From Clostridia bacterium BRH_c25 (GTDB lineage Bacteria; Bacillota_A; Clostridia; Lutisporales; Lutisporaceae): a stretch of 33,539 bases of DNA. Location: positions 1 through 33,539 of the forward strand of contig LOES01000149.1 of NCBI GenBank assembly GCA_001515955.1, in the 5' to 3' direction. The notes under the pieces are model-generated. The model was given only the letters and a program-made list of their open reading frames with translations, was not told where the DNA came from and did not search any database. Position numbers and translations under genes: made by a program. This document shows positions 7,492 to 15,214 of the stretch, piece after piece. How positions within the stretch are numbered: the first letter of the stretch is position 1; every line of letters starts with the position of its first letter.

Positions 7492-8563
7492 TGTTACCTC
7501 CCAATACCCCATAGTCCATGGAATACATTATTACTTTAATGGATAAATTGCTGTGCTTCAAATATCTTCTAATTCTATCTTCACAGCCTTTTATCATAGC
7601 TGGGAATATCTTTTCATTACCTGTTTCTATAATTAACTTTACTGCTTCCTCTGAGGTCTTGCAGCCGTTTATGTTTTTCAGAAGCTGCAGAGATGCTCCA
7701 TGGAGAGCAAGGTAGTATACAAAAGCCTCAATACGCACATCACATGTTTTGCTGTGAGTATTGAAGACCCCTATGGAAAGCTTGCACAGCTTACCGATGT
7801 GTCCCACTAATGTAATACTTTTAAAGCCCTTCTCATTAATGTATGACAGAGTATCCCCGATAAAGTTGGATATCTTGATCCCTCTTCCCCCCAGCTTTAG
7901 ATCCTTTACTACCTTTTCTCCGTAATTCCCGGGAAATAAGACAAGCTCTTCAACTCCACTGTCGTATGCGGAATCAACCTCAAGATAAATTGTTTTCTTC
8001 AAAGCATCCTCTGACATTGGCTCAACAATTCCGGATGTTCCGATTATAGATATCCCTCCCTCAATTCCAATATTCTCATTGAAGGTTCTTTTTGCAATTT
8101 CTGTACCCTCTGGAGCATATATGACCACATTAAAACCACACTGAGAAATTTTATTCAACTCTTCCTTTATCATCTTTCTGGGAACAGGATTTATTGCAGC
8201 TTGACCTGCCTCTCCCCAGAAGCCCCTGCGGGTAATTGTGCCTATGCCTTCCCCCCCGTCAATATTGATTACTCCGTCAGCCCGTCTGCTTACACGGGCA
8301 TATATCTCAAGCTTATCAGTAACATCCGGGTCATCTCCCGCATCCTTTACAATGCAGCAGCTTGCGTATTTTTCTTCTATACAGGGCTTGCATACTTGAA
8401 GCTCCAGTTTTATGCCTGCAGGAATCTCAATGTCTATATGATCAATTTTCTCACCGGTAACAAGCATATTCGCTGCTGCCTTGGCAGCTGCAGCGGCGCA
8501 GCTTCCGGTTGTATACCCGCACCTTAGCTTCTTTCCATCCTTAATCACAAAAAGATCATGCAT
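7484..8563 (-). CDS. cbiD: Cobalt-precorrin-5B C1-methyltransferase
   Basis: CbiD methylates C1 of cobalt-precorrin-5B and is a hallmark of the anaerobic route; it is not related to the other corrin methyltransferases. The 359-residue protein has the family's RCGYTTGSCAAAAAKAA near the N-terminus, DAGDDPDVTDKLEIYA around residue 75, the glycine-rich GGEGIGTITRRGFWGEAGQA, AINPVPRKMI, and further on LVLFPGNYGEKVVKDL and LVGHIGKLCKL. The ATG at 8563 overlaps the cbiC stop. Its ribosome site (GGTGGG) is weak, consistent with translation carried over from cbiC. Confidence 0.95.
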   Translation of the reverse strand: MHDLFVIKDGKKLRCGYTTGSCAAAAAKAAANMLVTGEKIDHIDIEIPAGIKLELQVCKPCIEEKYASCCIVKDAGDDPDVTDKLEIYARVSRRADGVINIDGGEGIGTITRRGFWGEAGQAAINPVPRKMIKEELNKISQCGFNVVIYAPEGTEIAKRTFNENIGIEGGISIIGTSGIVEPMSEDALKKTIYLEVDSAYDSGVEELVLFPGNYGEKVVKDLKLGGRGIKISNFIGDTLSYINEKGFKSITLVGHIGKLCKLSIGVFNTHSKTCDVRIEAFVYYLALHGASLQLLKNINGCKTSEEAVKLIIETGNEKIFPAMIKGCEDRIRRYLKHSNLSIKVIMYSMDYGVLGGNND

Positions 8564-9182
8564 CTCTACCCACCGCCATGTAAATCAAAGCATTCATAAT
8601 TGCAGCCGCTACATTGCTGCCTCCTTTTGTTCCCACTGTCGTAATCGATGGAACCTCAAACCTTCTTATATATTCTTTGGACTCTGCCGCTCCTACAAAG
8701 CCCACAGGTACCCCTACAATGAGCTTGGGAGAAACCCTGCCTTCACTTATCAGCTCACCTATTCTAAAAAGTGCTGTTGGTGCATTCCCTATAACAAATA
8801 TATCCACTCCGGTCTCGGCAGCATGATCCATGGCTGCCATTGACCGGGTTATCTGCTTTTCCATCGCGATTCTGTAAATCTCCTCTTCGCTTATGTAACA
8901 GTCTATACTGCAGCCTGCCGCCTCCAAGCTTCTCTTGTTTATACCGGAGAAGGCCATTTTAGTATCAGTCACTATTCTGCAGCCGGATTTTATCGCTGAT
9001 ATTCCGGCATGGATTGAGCCTTTTTTAATCGTTATTATATTTTGATAATCAAAGTCCCCGGTAGTATGTATGGTCCGCTTTATTACCTTCAGCTCCTGCC
9101 TGTCGAAATCTCCGGTGTTCATTCCCTGGTCAATGATTTCCATACTTTTCGCTTCAATGGCTTCAGGATTTTTTAAATACAT
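8556..9182 (-). CDS. cbiC: Cobalt-precorrin-8 methylmutase
   Basis: CbiC (CobH family) shifts the methyl group from C11 to C12 of cobalt-precorrin-8, giving cobyrinic acid. The 208-residue length is typical. Key segments are IKRTIHTTGDFDYQNII around residue 35, which holds the conserved catalytic histidine, SGCRIVTDTKMAFSGINK, IGNAPTALFRIGELI, and VGVPVGFVGAAESKE with the closing KGGSNVAAAIMNAL. The start at 9182 lies six bases after the cbiA stop, with AGGTG upstream. Placement right after cbiA is common in clostridial cbi operons. Confidence 0.94.
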   Translation of the reverse strand: MYLKNPEAIEAKSMEIIDQGMNTGDFDRQELKVIKRTIHTTGDFDYQNIITIKKGSIHAGISAIKSGCRIVTDTKMAFSGINKRSLEAAGCSIDCYISEEEIYRIAMEKQITRSMAAMDHAAETGVDIFVIGNAPTALFRIGELISEGRVSPKLIVGVPVGFVGAAESKEYIRRFEVPSITTVGTKGGSNVAAAIMNALIYMAVGRDA

Positions 9183-9188
9183 AACAAT

Positions 9189-10496
9189 TCACCTGTTCCT
9201 CTCTATGCTGTTTAAAATATTCTTTAATACCTGCAGGTTGCCTATAAAGCTGATGTGGGGATAGCCTCCATAAGTGTTCTTATGTATATATCCGCCTTCC
9301 CACTTTTTATTGCCCATAGTCTTTGATATGGCAAATATTTTATCGTCCTTTACATCTGTAACAGACTTGTGAAACTCATGGGCGGTTATCTTGTCCCCCT
9401 TCTTTCCCAGCATGCAGTCAGCTTTAAGCTCAATATCCATATATCCAAAGTTTTGCAGAGTTTCGGTCAGCATGCTTTGTCCTGGAAATACCCCAACCAT
9501 CGCTTCTCCATCAATGCTGTCCGTAAGGTACATGAAGCCCCCGCACTCAGCATAAATATAACCACCCCTTTGACTGTATTCCTTTATTGAACTGAGCATG
9601 GCTTTGTTTTTTGCCAGCTCCTCCTTAAAAACCTCAGGATATCCTCCACCCAGATATAACAGGTCACATCGCGGCAAATTGTTATCTTCCAGGGGTGAGA
9701 AGCAGGTTACGTCACAAGCCGCCTCCAAAAGACTGAGGTTCTCACTATAGTAGAAGGAAAATGCTTTATCCTTTGCAATAGCTACTGTTACATCATATTT
9801 TCCGATTGCCGTCTCTCTGCTTGTATTGATATCTGTCATTAACTTTATAATTCCATCAAGGTCAATATTAGTGCTTACCATTTTGGAAATCTCTTCGATT
9901 TGGAAGTCAATGTCTTCAAGCTCAATACTCTGAACTAATCCAAGATGGCGGCTTTTAAGCTCCACAGCATCCATTGGGGGTAAAAAACCCAATACTTTTA
10001 GCTTGGTATGCTTTTCCACGGCTTCTTTGAGCATTTCATAATATTTCTCACTGATATTGTTAAATATTACGGCTTTGATATTTGAAGCCTCGAACTCAGC
10101 CATTCCTTTTATCTTTGGTATTGCTGAGAACATCTCTCCCTTGGGCGTATATACCAGGATGGAATTGATGCCCAATTCCTTCGAAATATCATAGCTGGAG
10201 TTTATACATGTGTTATATATCCCGTCAAAATAACCCATAGCTCCCTCTATTACACAGTAATCTGCAGCTGCCATTGAAAATGCCGATAAAAGTCCCTCCT
10301 TGCCCTGCAGGTGCATATCCAGATTGCCGTTTCTGCCTTTGCAGGCTTTTCCAAGAAAAGCTCCGTCAATATAATCAGGGCCTGTTTTAAATGCACAAAC
10401 ATCAAGTCCCATATTTTTCATAGCCCTGAGAATTCCCATGGTGAGGGTTGTCTTTCCACTGCCGCTTGCGGGTGCTGTTATCAGTACCGATTTCAT
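9189..10496 (-). CDS. cbiA: Cobyrinate a,c-diamide synthase
   Basis: CbiA amidates the a and c carboxylates of cobyrinic acid using glutamine and ATP. The 435-residue protein has two domains: an N-terminal dethiobiotin-synthetase-like ATP-binding part starting ITAPASGSGKTTLTMGILRA with KTGPDYIDGAFLGKA, and a C-terminal glutamine amidotransferase with the nucleophile Cys in YAECGGFMYLTDSI and the GATase histidine region AHEFHKSVTD. It is the first gene of the operon although it catalyses the last step encoded here. The start at 10496 has GGGAG upstream. A cobalamin riboswitch with a terminator precedes it, so the whole operon should be turned off by coenzyme B12. Confidence 0.95.
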   Translation of the reverse strand: MKSVLITAPASGSGKTTLTMGILRAMKNMGLDVCAFKTGPDYIDGAFLGKACKGRNGNLDMHLQGKEGLLSAFSMAAADYCVIEGAMGYFDGIYNTCINSSYDISKELGINSILVYTPKGEMFSAIPKIKGMAEFEASNIKAVIFNNISEKYYEMLKEAVEKHTKLKVLGFLPPMDAVELKSRHLGLVQSIELEDIDFQIEEISKMVSTNIDLDGIIKLMTDINTSRETAIGKYDVTVAIAKDKAFSFYYSENLSLLEAACDVTCFSPLEDNNLPRCDLLYLGGGYPEVFKEELAKNKAMLSSIKEYSQRGGYIYAECGGFMYLTDSIDGEAMVGVFPGQSMLTETLQNFGYMDIELKADCMLGKKGDKITAHEFHKSVTDVKDDKIFAISKTMGNKKWEGGYIHKNTYGGYPHISFIGNLQVLKNILNSIERNR

Positions 10497-10528
10497 CTCA
10501 TATGCTCCCTTTATAGCAAGTATTGCAA

Positions 10529-10563
10529 TAAAAAAATTGGAACCTCCAAAAGAGGTTCCAATT
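10529..10563 (-). terminator. Riboswitch-controlled terminator before cbiA
   Basis: Read on the minus strand, a perfect 12-bp stem (AATTGGAACCTC paired with GAGGTTCCAATT, five-base loop) is followed directly by a run of seven T residues. It lies between the cobalamin riboswitch and the cbiA ribosome site, exactly where a ligand-controlled transcription terminator is expected. Confidence 0.9.
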
Positions 10564-10604
10564 GTATGTTACAAAAGCAATTAATCTACTTCCATACGCA
10601 TTTA

Positions 10605-10800
10605 TCTTTCCCTCCGAAAGAATTTGCAAATATCAGGCAGGTCTCCTGGCTTAGCTTCAATTTACTCCCTGTACCTTCCCGATTTTAATCAGTGACTGCA
10701 AGTATCGACTTGCTTACAGGTTTCATCAGCTTCACAGTAACGGTGGGCTGCAGCGGATTCTAACCGCTTTCCCTTTTCATCCTTTACGGACACCTGATAT
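10605..10800 (-). promoter_or_regulatory. Cobalamin riboswitch
   Basis: On the minus strand the leader contains the conserved elements of a B12 aptamer in order: CAGGTGTCC near the 5' end, GGGAAAGCGGTTAGAATCCG followed by CTGCAGCCCACC in the core, and the B12 box AAGCCAGGAGACCTGCC at 10636-10652. A short hairpin (CTTTC/GAAAG arms around 10606-10620, loop GGAGG on the transcript) follows and could form the loop-loop contact with the CCCACC loop. The first and last parts (CAGGTGTC and GCCTGATAT) close the outer helix. It controls the cbi operon through the terminator downstream. Confidence 0.95.
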
Positions 10801-10823
10801 TAATTATTAATTTTTCTGGGTTG

Positions 10824-10852
10824 ATTATAGCACGTAAATATTAATAAGTCAA
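10824..10852 (-). promoter_or_regulatory. Sigma-A-type promoter of the cbi operon
   Basis: On the minus strand TTGACT (10847-10852) and TATAAT (10824-10829) are separated by exactly 17 bases. Transcription would begin about 15-20 bases before the riboswitch aptamer. It lies within 90 bases of the 3' end of the zinc operon's last gene, so the cbi operon has its own promoter. Confidence 0.85.
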
Positions 10853-10887
10853 AAAATTTCACATTAAGTTCTTTGCTAATAATCCGC

Positions 10888-11385
10888 CTAATTCACCACA
10901 AATTCTGTTCCGCGCTCTGCCAGCACTTCAAGCTCTGTTGCATTAAGATGCATATAGTCTATCCCGTCTTCATTCACAATTTCAAGGTATCCGGTGACAC
11001 TAAGCCAATCATTGTCCTTGGGGTATTCGCCATCCCAAACAAACTCAAATCCGGCGACTCCATCATTTCCACAGCAGCCCGGACCATTACGGATAACCCC
11101 ATGTACCGTTTCACCATCTACTTCAACTATAGTATGGAAACCCTCAAGCTTTATTTTTTTACCCATGTAATCATCCGGATTCAGATAGATATCATTTATC
11201 TGGGTTATAAACATTTTCTCTTTTATTTCCACAATTTCTTCTTCCAAAGCTTCTTCTACAGCAGCCGGAGCATTTTGTTCCCGGATAGCGGACTCTGCAG
11301 GAACACCGTCATTTTTACCGGCACATCCGAACATTACAGATATACTTATAAAGAAGATCAATATAACTTTAATTTTTTTCCTCAT
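10888..11385 (-). CDS. Small lipoprotein of the zinc operon with a Cys-Cys motif
   Basis: This predicted lipoprotein of 165 residues has a positively charged start (MRKKIK), a hydrophobic stretch and a lipobox VMFGC with Cys21, so it should be anchored outside the membrane. Residues 23-55 are a low-complexity, acidic linker. The folded part (about 56-165) contains DIYLNPDDYMGKKIKLEGF, IRNGPGCCGNDGVAGFEF with C104-C105, and DWLSVTGYLEIV. This pattern looks like the OB-fold-like C-terminal domain of the TIGR03943/YcgQ family that accompanies zinc-stress genes, but I am not certain of that link. It starts ten bases after znuB and closes the zur-znu operon, so a role in zinc capture or metallation is inferred from context. 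Confidence 0.8.
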   Translation of the reverse strand: MRKKIKVILIFFISISVMFGCAGKNDGVPAESAIREQNAPAAVEEALEEEIVEIKEKMFITQINDIYLNPDDYMGKKIKLEGFHTIVEVDGETVHGVIRNGPGCCGNDGVAGFEFVWDGEYPKDNDWLSVTGYLEIVNEDGIDYMHLNATELEVLAERGTEFVVN

Positions 11386-11395
11386 ACCTATCCCC

Positions 11396-12217
11396 CTATG
11401 ACCTTTTTAAAACAAGTCCCAAAGCTGAAAATGCTCCAAAATTTAAAATGTTAACAACAACTATACTTGCACCGGCAGGAAGCGAGAAGGCAAAGGATAC
11501 AACAATTCCTGCCAGGAAACAGATTATAGAAATTATAGCAGAGCTTGTTACCACACTCTTAAAGCTTTTAAAAACACGCATCGATGTAAGAGCCGGAAAA
11601 ATTATCAGGCTTGAAATAAGCATGGTACCCATGATCCGCATGCCTACAACTATTGTAATTGCTGTTAATAAGGCAATAAGCATATTATAGTTATCCGCCT
11701 TTGTGCCTGTGGCCTTTGCGAAGTTCTCATCAAAGGTAACGGCGAAAATCCGATTGTAGAATATGATAAACAAGGTAAGTACAACTATTGACAGTACAAC
11801 GCTCATATATACATCACTCTTGCTCATGGCAAGGATGCTGCCGAACATATAGTTGCATACATCAGTATTCATACCGCTGACAATAGAAGTCACAATAATA
11901 CCGATTGCCAGGGCGCTGCTTGAAATAAGTGCAATTGCCGCATCTCCTTTGATCTTGCTGTTTTCACTTATTCTAAGCAGCAAAAATGCGGCTGCAACTA
12001 CTACTGGAATCGACACTTGCAAGGGCGCCATGTTCATTGCCATAGCAACTGATAATGCACCAAAGCCTACATGGGAAAGTCCGTCACCTATCATTGAGTA
12101 GCGCTTTAGTACAAGGCTGACTCCAAGCAGTGCCGCACAAAGGGAAACCAAGCTTCCAACAATTATTGCCCTTACAATAAATGTATAGGATAAAAGTTCA
12201 GTTAACAGCTTAATCAT
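11396..12217 (-). CDS. znuB: Zinc/manganese ABC transporter permease
   Basis: This ABC-3 family membrane permease (273 residues) forms the channel for a divalent metal, most likely zinc. It is strongly hydrophobic throughout, with the family segment LVLKRYSMIGDGLSHVGFGA near residue 37 and, later, MGTMLISSLIIFPALTSMRV and a glycine/alanine-rich last helix (FAFSLPAGASIVVVNIL). The start at 12217 overlaps the ATPase gene's end by eight bases and has AGGAGG eight bases upstream. Metal choice follows from the Fur-family gene and the histidine-rich binding protein in the same operon. Confidence 0.92.
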   Translation of the reverse strand: MIKLLTELLSYTFIVRAIIVGSLVSLCAALLGVSLVLKRYSMIGDGLSHVGFGALSVAMAMNMAPLQVSIPVVVAAAFLLLRISENSKIKGDAAIALISSSALAIGIIVTSIVSGMNTDVCNYMFGSILAMSKSDVYMSVVLSIVVLTLFIIFYNRIFAVTFDENFAKATGTKADNYNMLIALLTAITIVVGMRIMGTMLISSLIIFPALTSMRVFKSFKSVVTSSAIISIICFLAGIVVSFAFSLPAGASIVVVNILNFGAFSALGLVLKRS

Positions 12218-12920
12218 TCTGACTACCTCCTAAAAAGCCTTTGCTGATATTACTGGAAAGATAGTCGGAAGTATTTCCAAAGAACAGGGCTTTGGTTCCC
12301 ATATGCAGAATTTTATCTGAATTTTGCACAGCGCTGCTTACGTCATGTGATACCATTAATATTGTAATATCATTTTCACGGTTAAGCTTTTTAACGAGTG
12401 TATAAAATTCAGCTGTTATAATCGGGTCAAGCCCTGTTACAGGCTCATCTAAGACGAGAATTTTGTCTGTGGCGCAAAGAGCCCTTGCAAGTAGGACCCT
12501 CTGCTGCTGTCCCCCGGATAAATCACGATAGGACTTTTTCTTGATTTCCTCAATATTAAGCCTTCTCAAGCTTTCGGATACTCGGGTTTTTTCTTTTTTT
12601 GAATAAAAAGGATTCATACCCCTGCTGTTCAGACAACCCGAAAGCACTACTTCAAATACACTTGCAGGAAAATCTCTCTGCACAATAGTCTGTTGTGGTA
12701 AATATCCTATTTCAGTTTGTTTTACTCCGTTTTCAAATGTTATACTTCCGGATTTATACTTTATCAAGCCTAGAATTGCTTTAATAAGTGTACTTTTCCC
12801 CGAACCATTTTCACCAACTATAGCTATATAATCACCGGCAGAAACATCAAAGGCAACATTGTCAATTGCAAGTCTGTTTTCATAGCTGACAGACACATTT
12901 TTGCAGGAAATCTGCATCAT
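12210..12920 (-). CDS. znuC: Zinc ABC transporter ATPase
   Basis: The 236-residue ATPase that powers the importer shows Walker A GENGSGKSTLIKAILGL, Q-loop IGYLPQQ, signature LSGGQQQRVLLARAL, Walker B ILVLDEPVTGLDP and the switch histidine in MVSHDVSSAV. Two ATG codons in tandem (12920 and 12917) could start it; GAGGGG lies about ten bases upstream of the first. It begins one base after the znuA stop, so the three transporter genes are in one transcript. The A1-C-B gene order matches znu/adc/mnt-type clusters of Firmicutes. Confidence 0.92.
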   Translation of the reverse strand: MMQISCKNVSVSYENRLAIDNVAFDVSAGDYIAIVGENGSGKSTLIKAILGLIKYKSGSITFENGVKQTEIGYLPQQTIVQRDFPASVFEVVLSGCLNSRGMNPFYSKKEKTRVSESLRRLNIEEIKKKSYRDLSGGQQQRVLLARALCATDKILVLDEPVTGLDPIITAEFYTLVKKLNRENDITILMVSHDVSSAVQNSDKILHMGTKALFFGNTSDYLSSNISKGFLGGSQND

Positions 12921-12921
12921 A

Positions 12922-13890
12922 TTATTTTAGCCCCTCTTTCAAATTTTCTGCATTTTGTTTCATTAGTGACAGATATGTAACTCCATTATTAAATTCATCC
13001 TTTGAGACATTATGGCAGGAGTGAAGCAATAGCATTTTTGCGCCTGTTTCATCACTTATTGATTGAGCTACCTTGGGTGTAGTCAACTCCTCGTAGTAAA
13101 TCACAGGGAACTTTTCTTTCCTTATTTCATCTATAAGCCCTGCAACAACCTTTATGCTGGGTTCTGTTTCAGTAGAGCAGGAATCATATGCAGCCTCATA
13201 TTCAAGTCCATATTGCTTAGCGAAGTAATAAAATGCAAAACGCCCACCAAAGATGATTTCCTTTCTGCTGCCATTCTCCACAATCTCTTTAAACTCTTTA
13301 TCCAGATCATCAAGCTTCGCCTTATAATCAATAGCGCTTTTCATATAGTATTCTGCATTAGCAGGATCAATCTCACAAAGTGAGACAGCAATATTATCTA
13401 CCATTATCTTAGCATTGTTAGGATCTGTCCAAACATGCGGGTCAAATTGGTGGTCGTGGTCATGCTCTTCATGGTCTGCGTCATGCTCGTGCTCCTCTGC
13501 TTTTTCCAACGCTATATTTGTAGAAGCATCGAGCACAACAACAGCTTTATTGCTGATTCCGTCAATTATACGCTGTGCCCATGGCTCCATATATTGTCCT
13601 GTATAAATGAACAAGTCTGAGGAATTGATTCTTATAATATCCTCAGGGGTAGGCTCATAAGAGTGGCTTTCCACCCCGGCAGGCATGAGCATTATTATAT
13701 CTGCCTTATCTCCTGCAATCTGGCGTGCAAAATCATATTGAGGGAAAAGAGTTGTAACAATACTGATTTTTTTATTTTCTGCTATAGCACTGTCACTGCC
13801 GCTTTGTGCTGTTTCTGTGGAAGAACAGCCCATAACAGTCAATACTAAAAGTACCATAACAATACATAACGCAATTATTTTTTTTAACAT
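12922..13890 (-). CDS. znuA: Zinc-binding lipoprotein of the ABC importer
   Basis: This cluster A-I solute-binding protein (about 322 residues) captures zinc outside the membrane and hands it to ZnuB. A signal peptide ends with lipobox VMGC (Cys22). The mature part has IVTTLFPQYDFARQIAGDKA, metal-ligand histidine in MPAGVESHSYEPTP, a His/Asp/Glu-rich loop (HEHDADHEEHDHDH) typical of zinc rather than manganese proteins, DPHVWTDPNNAKIM, and a C-terminal LLLHSCHNVSKDE. The start at 13890 is preceded by AAGGAGG; the open frame extends to 13950 but would overlap the regulator gene and has no signal peptide. Confidence 0.93.
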   Translation of the reverse strand: MLKKIIALCIVMVLLVLTVMGCSSTETAQSGSDSAIAENKKISIVTTLFPQYDFARQIAGDKADIIMLMPAGVESHSYEPTPEDIIRINSSDLFIYTGQYMEPWAQRIIDGISNKAVVVLDASTNIALEKAEEHEHDADHEEHDHDHQFDPHVWTDPNNAKIMVDNIAVSLCEIDPANAEYYMKSAIDYKAKLDDLDKEFKEIVENGSRKEIIFGGRFAFYYFAKQYGLEYEAAYDSCSTETEPSIKVVAGLIDEIRKEKFPVIYYEELTTPKVAQSISDETGAKMLLLHSCHNVSKDEFNNGVTYLSLMKQNAENLKEGLK

Positions 13891-13934
13891 TAAAAAATCC
13901 TCCTTATACAATGTTTTGATAGAGAGTACTCTCC

Positions 13935-14342
13935 CTATATAGCACCACATTTTTCACAGGTACCATATAAAACAGTTTTTAAGTTATCCATTTTGAAGCA
14001 ATGATGATTCAAAATATGGTCTCCCACCTTGTCAAGGTAGGTACATTCAATATGAAACAGCTTACCGCAGTCATTGCATATCAAATGATAGTGCATATGG
14101 CAATTATCATTATCAATGTATTGATAGCAAGCACTTAGGCCTTCTACACCACCATATTTTCTCACCTTACCCTCCTTTGCAAGCAAGTCGAGAAAACGGT
14201 ATACAGTGGCTTTCCCAACCGGATTGCCCGTATTTTTAAGATGATCTACTATACTATCTGCTGTTATATGATCTTTTTTGTTTTTGTGAATAAAGTCGAT
14301 AATTATTTCCCGCTGTTTTGTGTTATAGTTCCCCCTTACCAT
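13935..14342 (-). CDS. zur: Fur-family metal-responsive repressor, probably Zur
   Basis: This 135-residue Fur-family regulator has an N-terminal winged-helix DNA-binding domain (TKQREIIIDFIHKNK then GKATVYRFLDLLAKEGKV) and a C-terminal metal-binding dimerisation domain with HMHYHLICNDCGKLFHIEC and a second CEKCGA pair at the C-terminus; the two CxxC pairs form the structural zinc site. It is the first gene of the operon and is followed after 44 bases by znuA, so zinc is the likely effector. Its own promoter overlaps a Fur-like palindrome, consistent with autoregulation. The Zur assignment rests on the neighbours; Fur, PerR or Mur cannot be excluded by sequence alone. Confidence 0.88.
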   Translation of the reverse strand: MVRGNYNTKQREIIIDFIHKNKKDHITADSIVDHLKNTGNPVGKATVYRFLDLLAKEGKVRKYGGVEGLSACYQYIDNDNCHMHYHLICNDCGKLFHIECTYLDKVGDHILNHHCFKMDNLKTVLYGTCEKCGAI

Positions 14343-14372
14343 AACCAGCCCTCCCTATATATTTCTATCAAT

Positions 14373-14389
14373 TTGAATCTGAGTCTCAA
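14373..14389. promoter_or_regulatory. Fur/Zur-like operator
   Basis: TTGAATCTGAGTCTCAA is an imperfect palindrome (TTGA and TCAA outer halves, 6 of 8 arm positions matching) of the TTGA-N9-TCAA type. It begins seven bases downstream of the -10 box of the zur promoter, so it should cover the transcription start. Binding by the Fur-family protein encoded next to it is inferred. Confidence 0.55.
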
Positions 14390-14395
14390 TTTCAT

Positions 14396-14424
14396 ATTAT
14401 AGCGAAATAAAACCCCATTGTCAA
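14396..14424 (-). promoter_or_regulatory. Consensus sigma-A promoter of the zur-znu operon
   Basis: On the minus strand a perfect TTGACA (14419-14424) and a perfect TATAAT (14396-14401) are 17 bases apart. A promoter this strong next to an operator-like palindrome fits an operon held off by a repressor and fully used when metal is scarce. Confidence 0.9.
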
Positions 14425-14427
14425 TTA

Positions 14428-14440
14428 TTACCTTAGGTAA
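14428..14440. promoter_or_regulatory. Perfect small palindrome between the divergent genes
   Basis: TTACCTTAGGTAA has two 6-base arms around one central base. It lies just upstream of the zur -35 box and just before a plus-strand TTGACA (14451-14456) that could serve the DNA glycosylase gene. It may be a second operator, but no partner protein can be named. Confidence 0.4.
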
Positions 14441-14512
14441 ATAAATAATTTTGACATCCTCCAAGGCTTATGATATTTTTGTAGCAGCACAAATTCACTT
14501 GTGGGAGGAATT

Positions 14513-15073
14513 ATGATAAAGCTTGATAGGAAATTTTATTTAAGAGACACCCTGATTGTAGCAGAAGACTTGCTGGGCAAGCTGCTGGTCCATGAAACAG
14601 GGGATCATGGAATGGCCTGCAAAATAGTGGAGACAGAAGCATACATTGGCCCTGAGGATAAGGGCAGCCATTCTTATGGAGGCAGAAAAACCAAAAGAAA
14701 TGAGGTCATGTATCATATTGGAGGAACCTCATATGTCTACTTAATCTACGGTATGTATCACTGCTTCAATGTGGTCACCGAACAGGCAGATAAGCCATCG
14801 GCGGTGTTGGTGAGAGCTGTTGAGCCGGTTGAAGGTGTGGGGCAGAAGCTGAGCTTGTGCAACGGGCCGGGAAAGCTATGCATGGCAATGGGCATAGGAA
14901 AGGCTGAAAACGGTCTTGATCTGTGCAGCAGCAAGCTATACCTATGTGACATAAAAAATGAACCCTTCAATATAAAGACCTCTCCAAGAATTAACATAGA
15001 CTATGCAGGGGAATATGCCCTCAAGCCCTGGAGGTTCTATATTGAAGGGAACAGGTATGTATCGAAAAGATAG
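14513..15073 (+). CDS. 3-methyladenine DNA glycosylase (AAG/MPG family)
   Basis: This 186-residue enzyme removes 3-methyladenine and other alkylated or deaminated purines from DNA in base excision repair. It has the AAG/MPG core: DTLIVAEDLLGKLLVHE near the N-terminus, the active-site region KIVETEAYIGPEDKGSHSY in which the Glu of ETEAY activates water, VMYHIGGTSYVYLIYGMYHC with the tyrosine used for base flipping, VLVRAVEPVEG, and LCNGPGKLCMAMGI. The length is normal for bacterial members. The ATG at 14513 follows GGGAGGA; a GTG at 14501 is less likely. It diverges from the zinc operon and has no clear functional link to it. Confidence 0.92.
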   Translation: MIKLDRKFYLRDTLIVAEDLLGKLLVHETGDHGMACKIVETEAYIGPEDKGSHSYGGRKTKRNEVMYHIGGTSYVYLIYGMYHCFNVVTEQADKPSAVLVRAVEPVEGVGQKLSLCNGPGKLCMAMGIGKAENGLDLCSSKLYLCDIKNEPFNIKTSPRINIDYAGEYALKPWRFYIEGNRYVSKR

Positions 15074-15147
15074 GCAATGGGCAATAGATCAGGGTATTCC
15101 TATAGGGTGTGGTTACGTGTTACGTGTTACGTGTTTCGAGTTGCGTG
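15073..15147. repeat. Tandem 7-bp repeats between convergent genes
   Basis: Two period-7 tracts lie in the 141-base gap after the glycosylase gene. The first is GGCAATG-GGCAATA (15073-15086). The second is TTACGTG three times perfectly, then TTTCGAG and TTGCGTG (15113-15147). No gene or clear terminator is visible in the rest of the gap. Similar period-7 tracts occur near 19028 and 20599. Confidence 0.7.
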
Positions 15148-15214
15148 TTTTAGGAAGGGCTTCGAAGCTCATAATCAAAAAGGCCGCTGACCATAGTAGC
15201 CAGAAGCCTTTATA

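Noticed and set aside
13891..13950. Longer N-terminus for ZnuA
   Set aside because: It would overlap the end of the regulator gene and hide the signal peptide; AAGGAGG precedes the ATG at 13890.
15073..15147. CRISPR-like or DnaA-box array
   Set aside because: The repeats are only seven bases, lack spacers of constant length, and do not match TTATNCACA.
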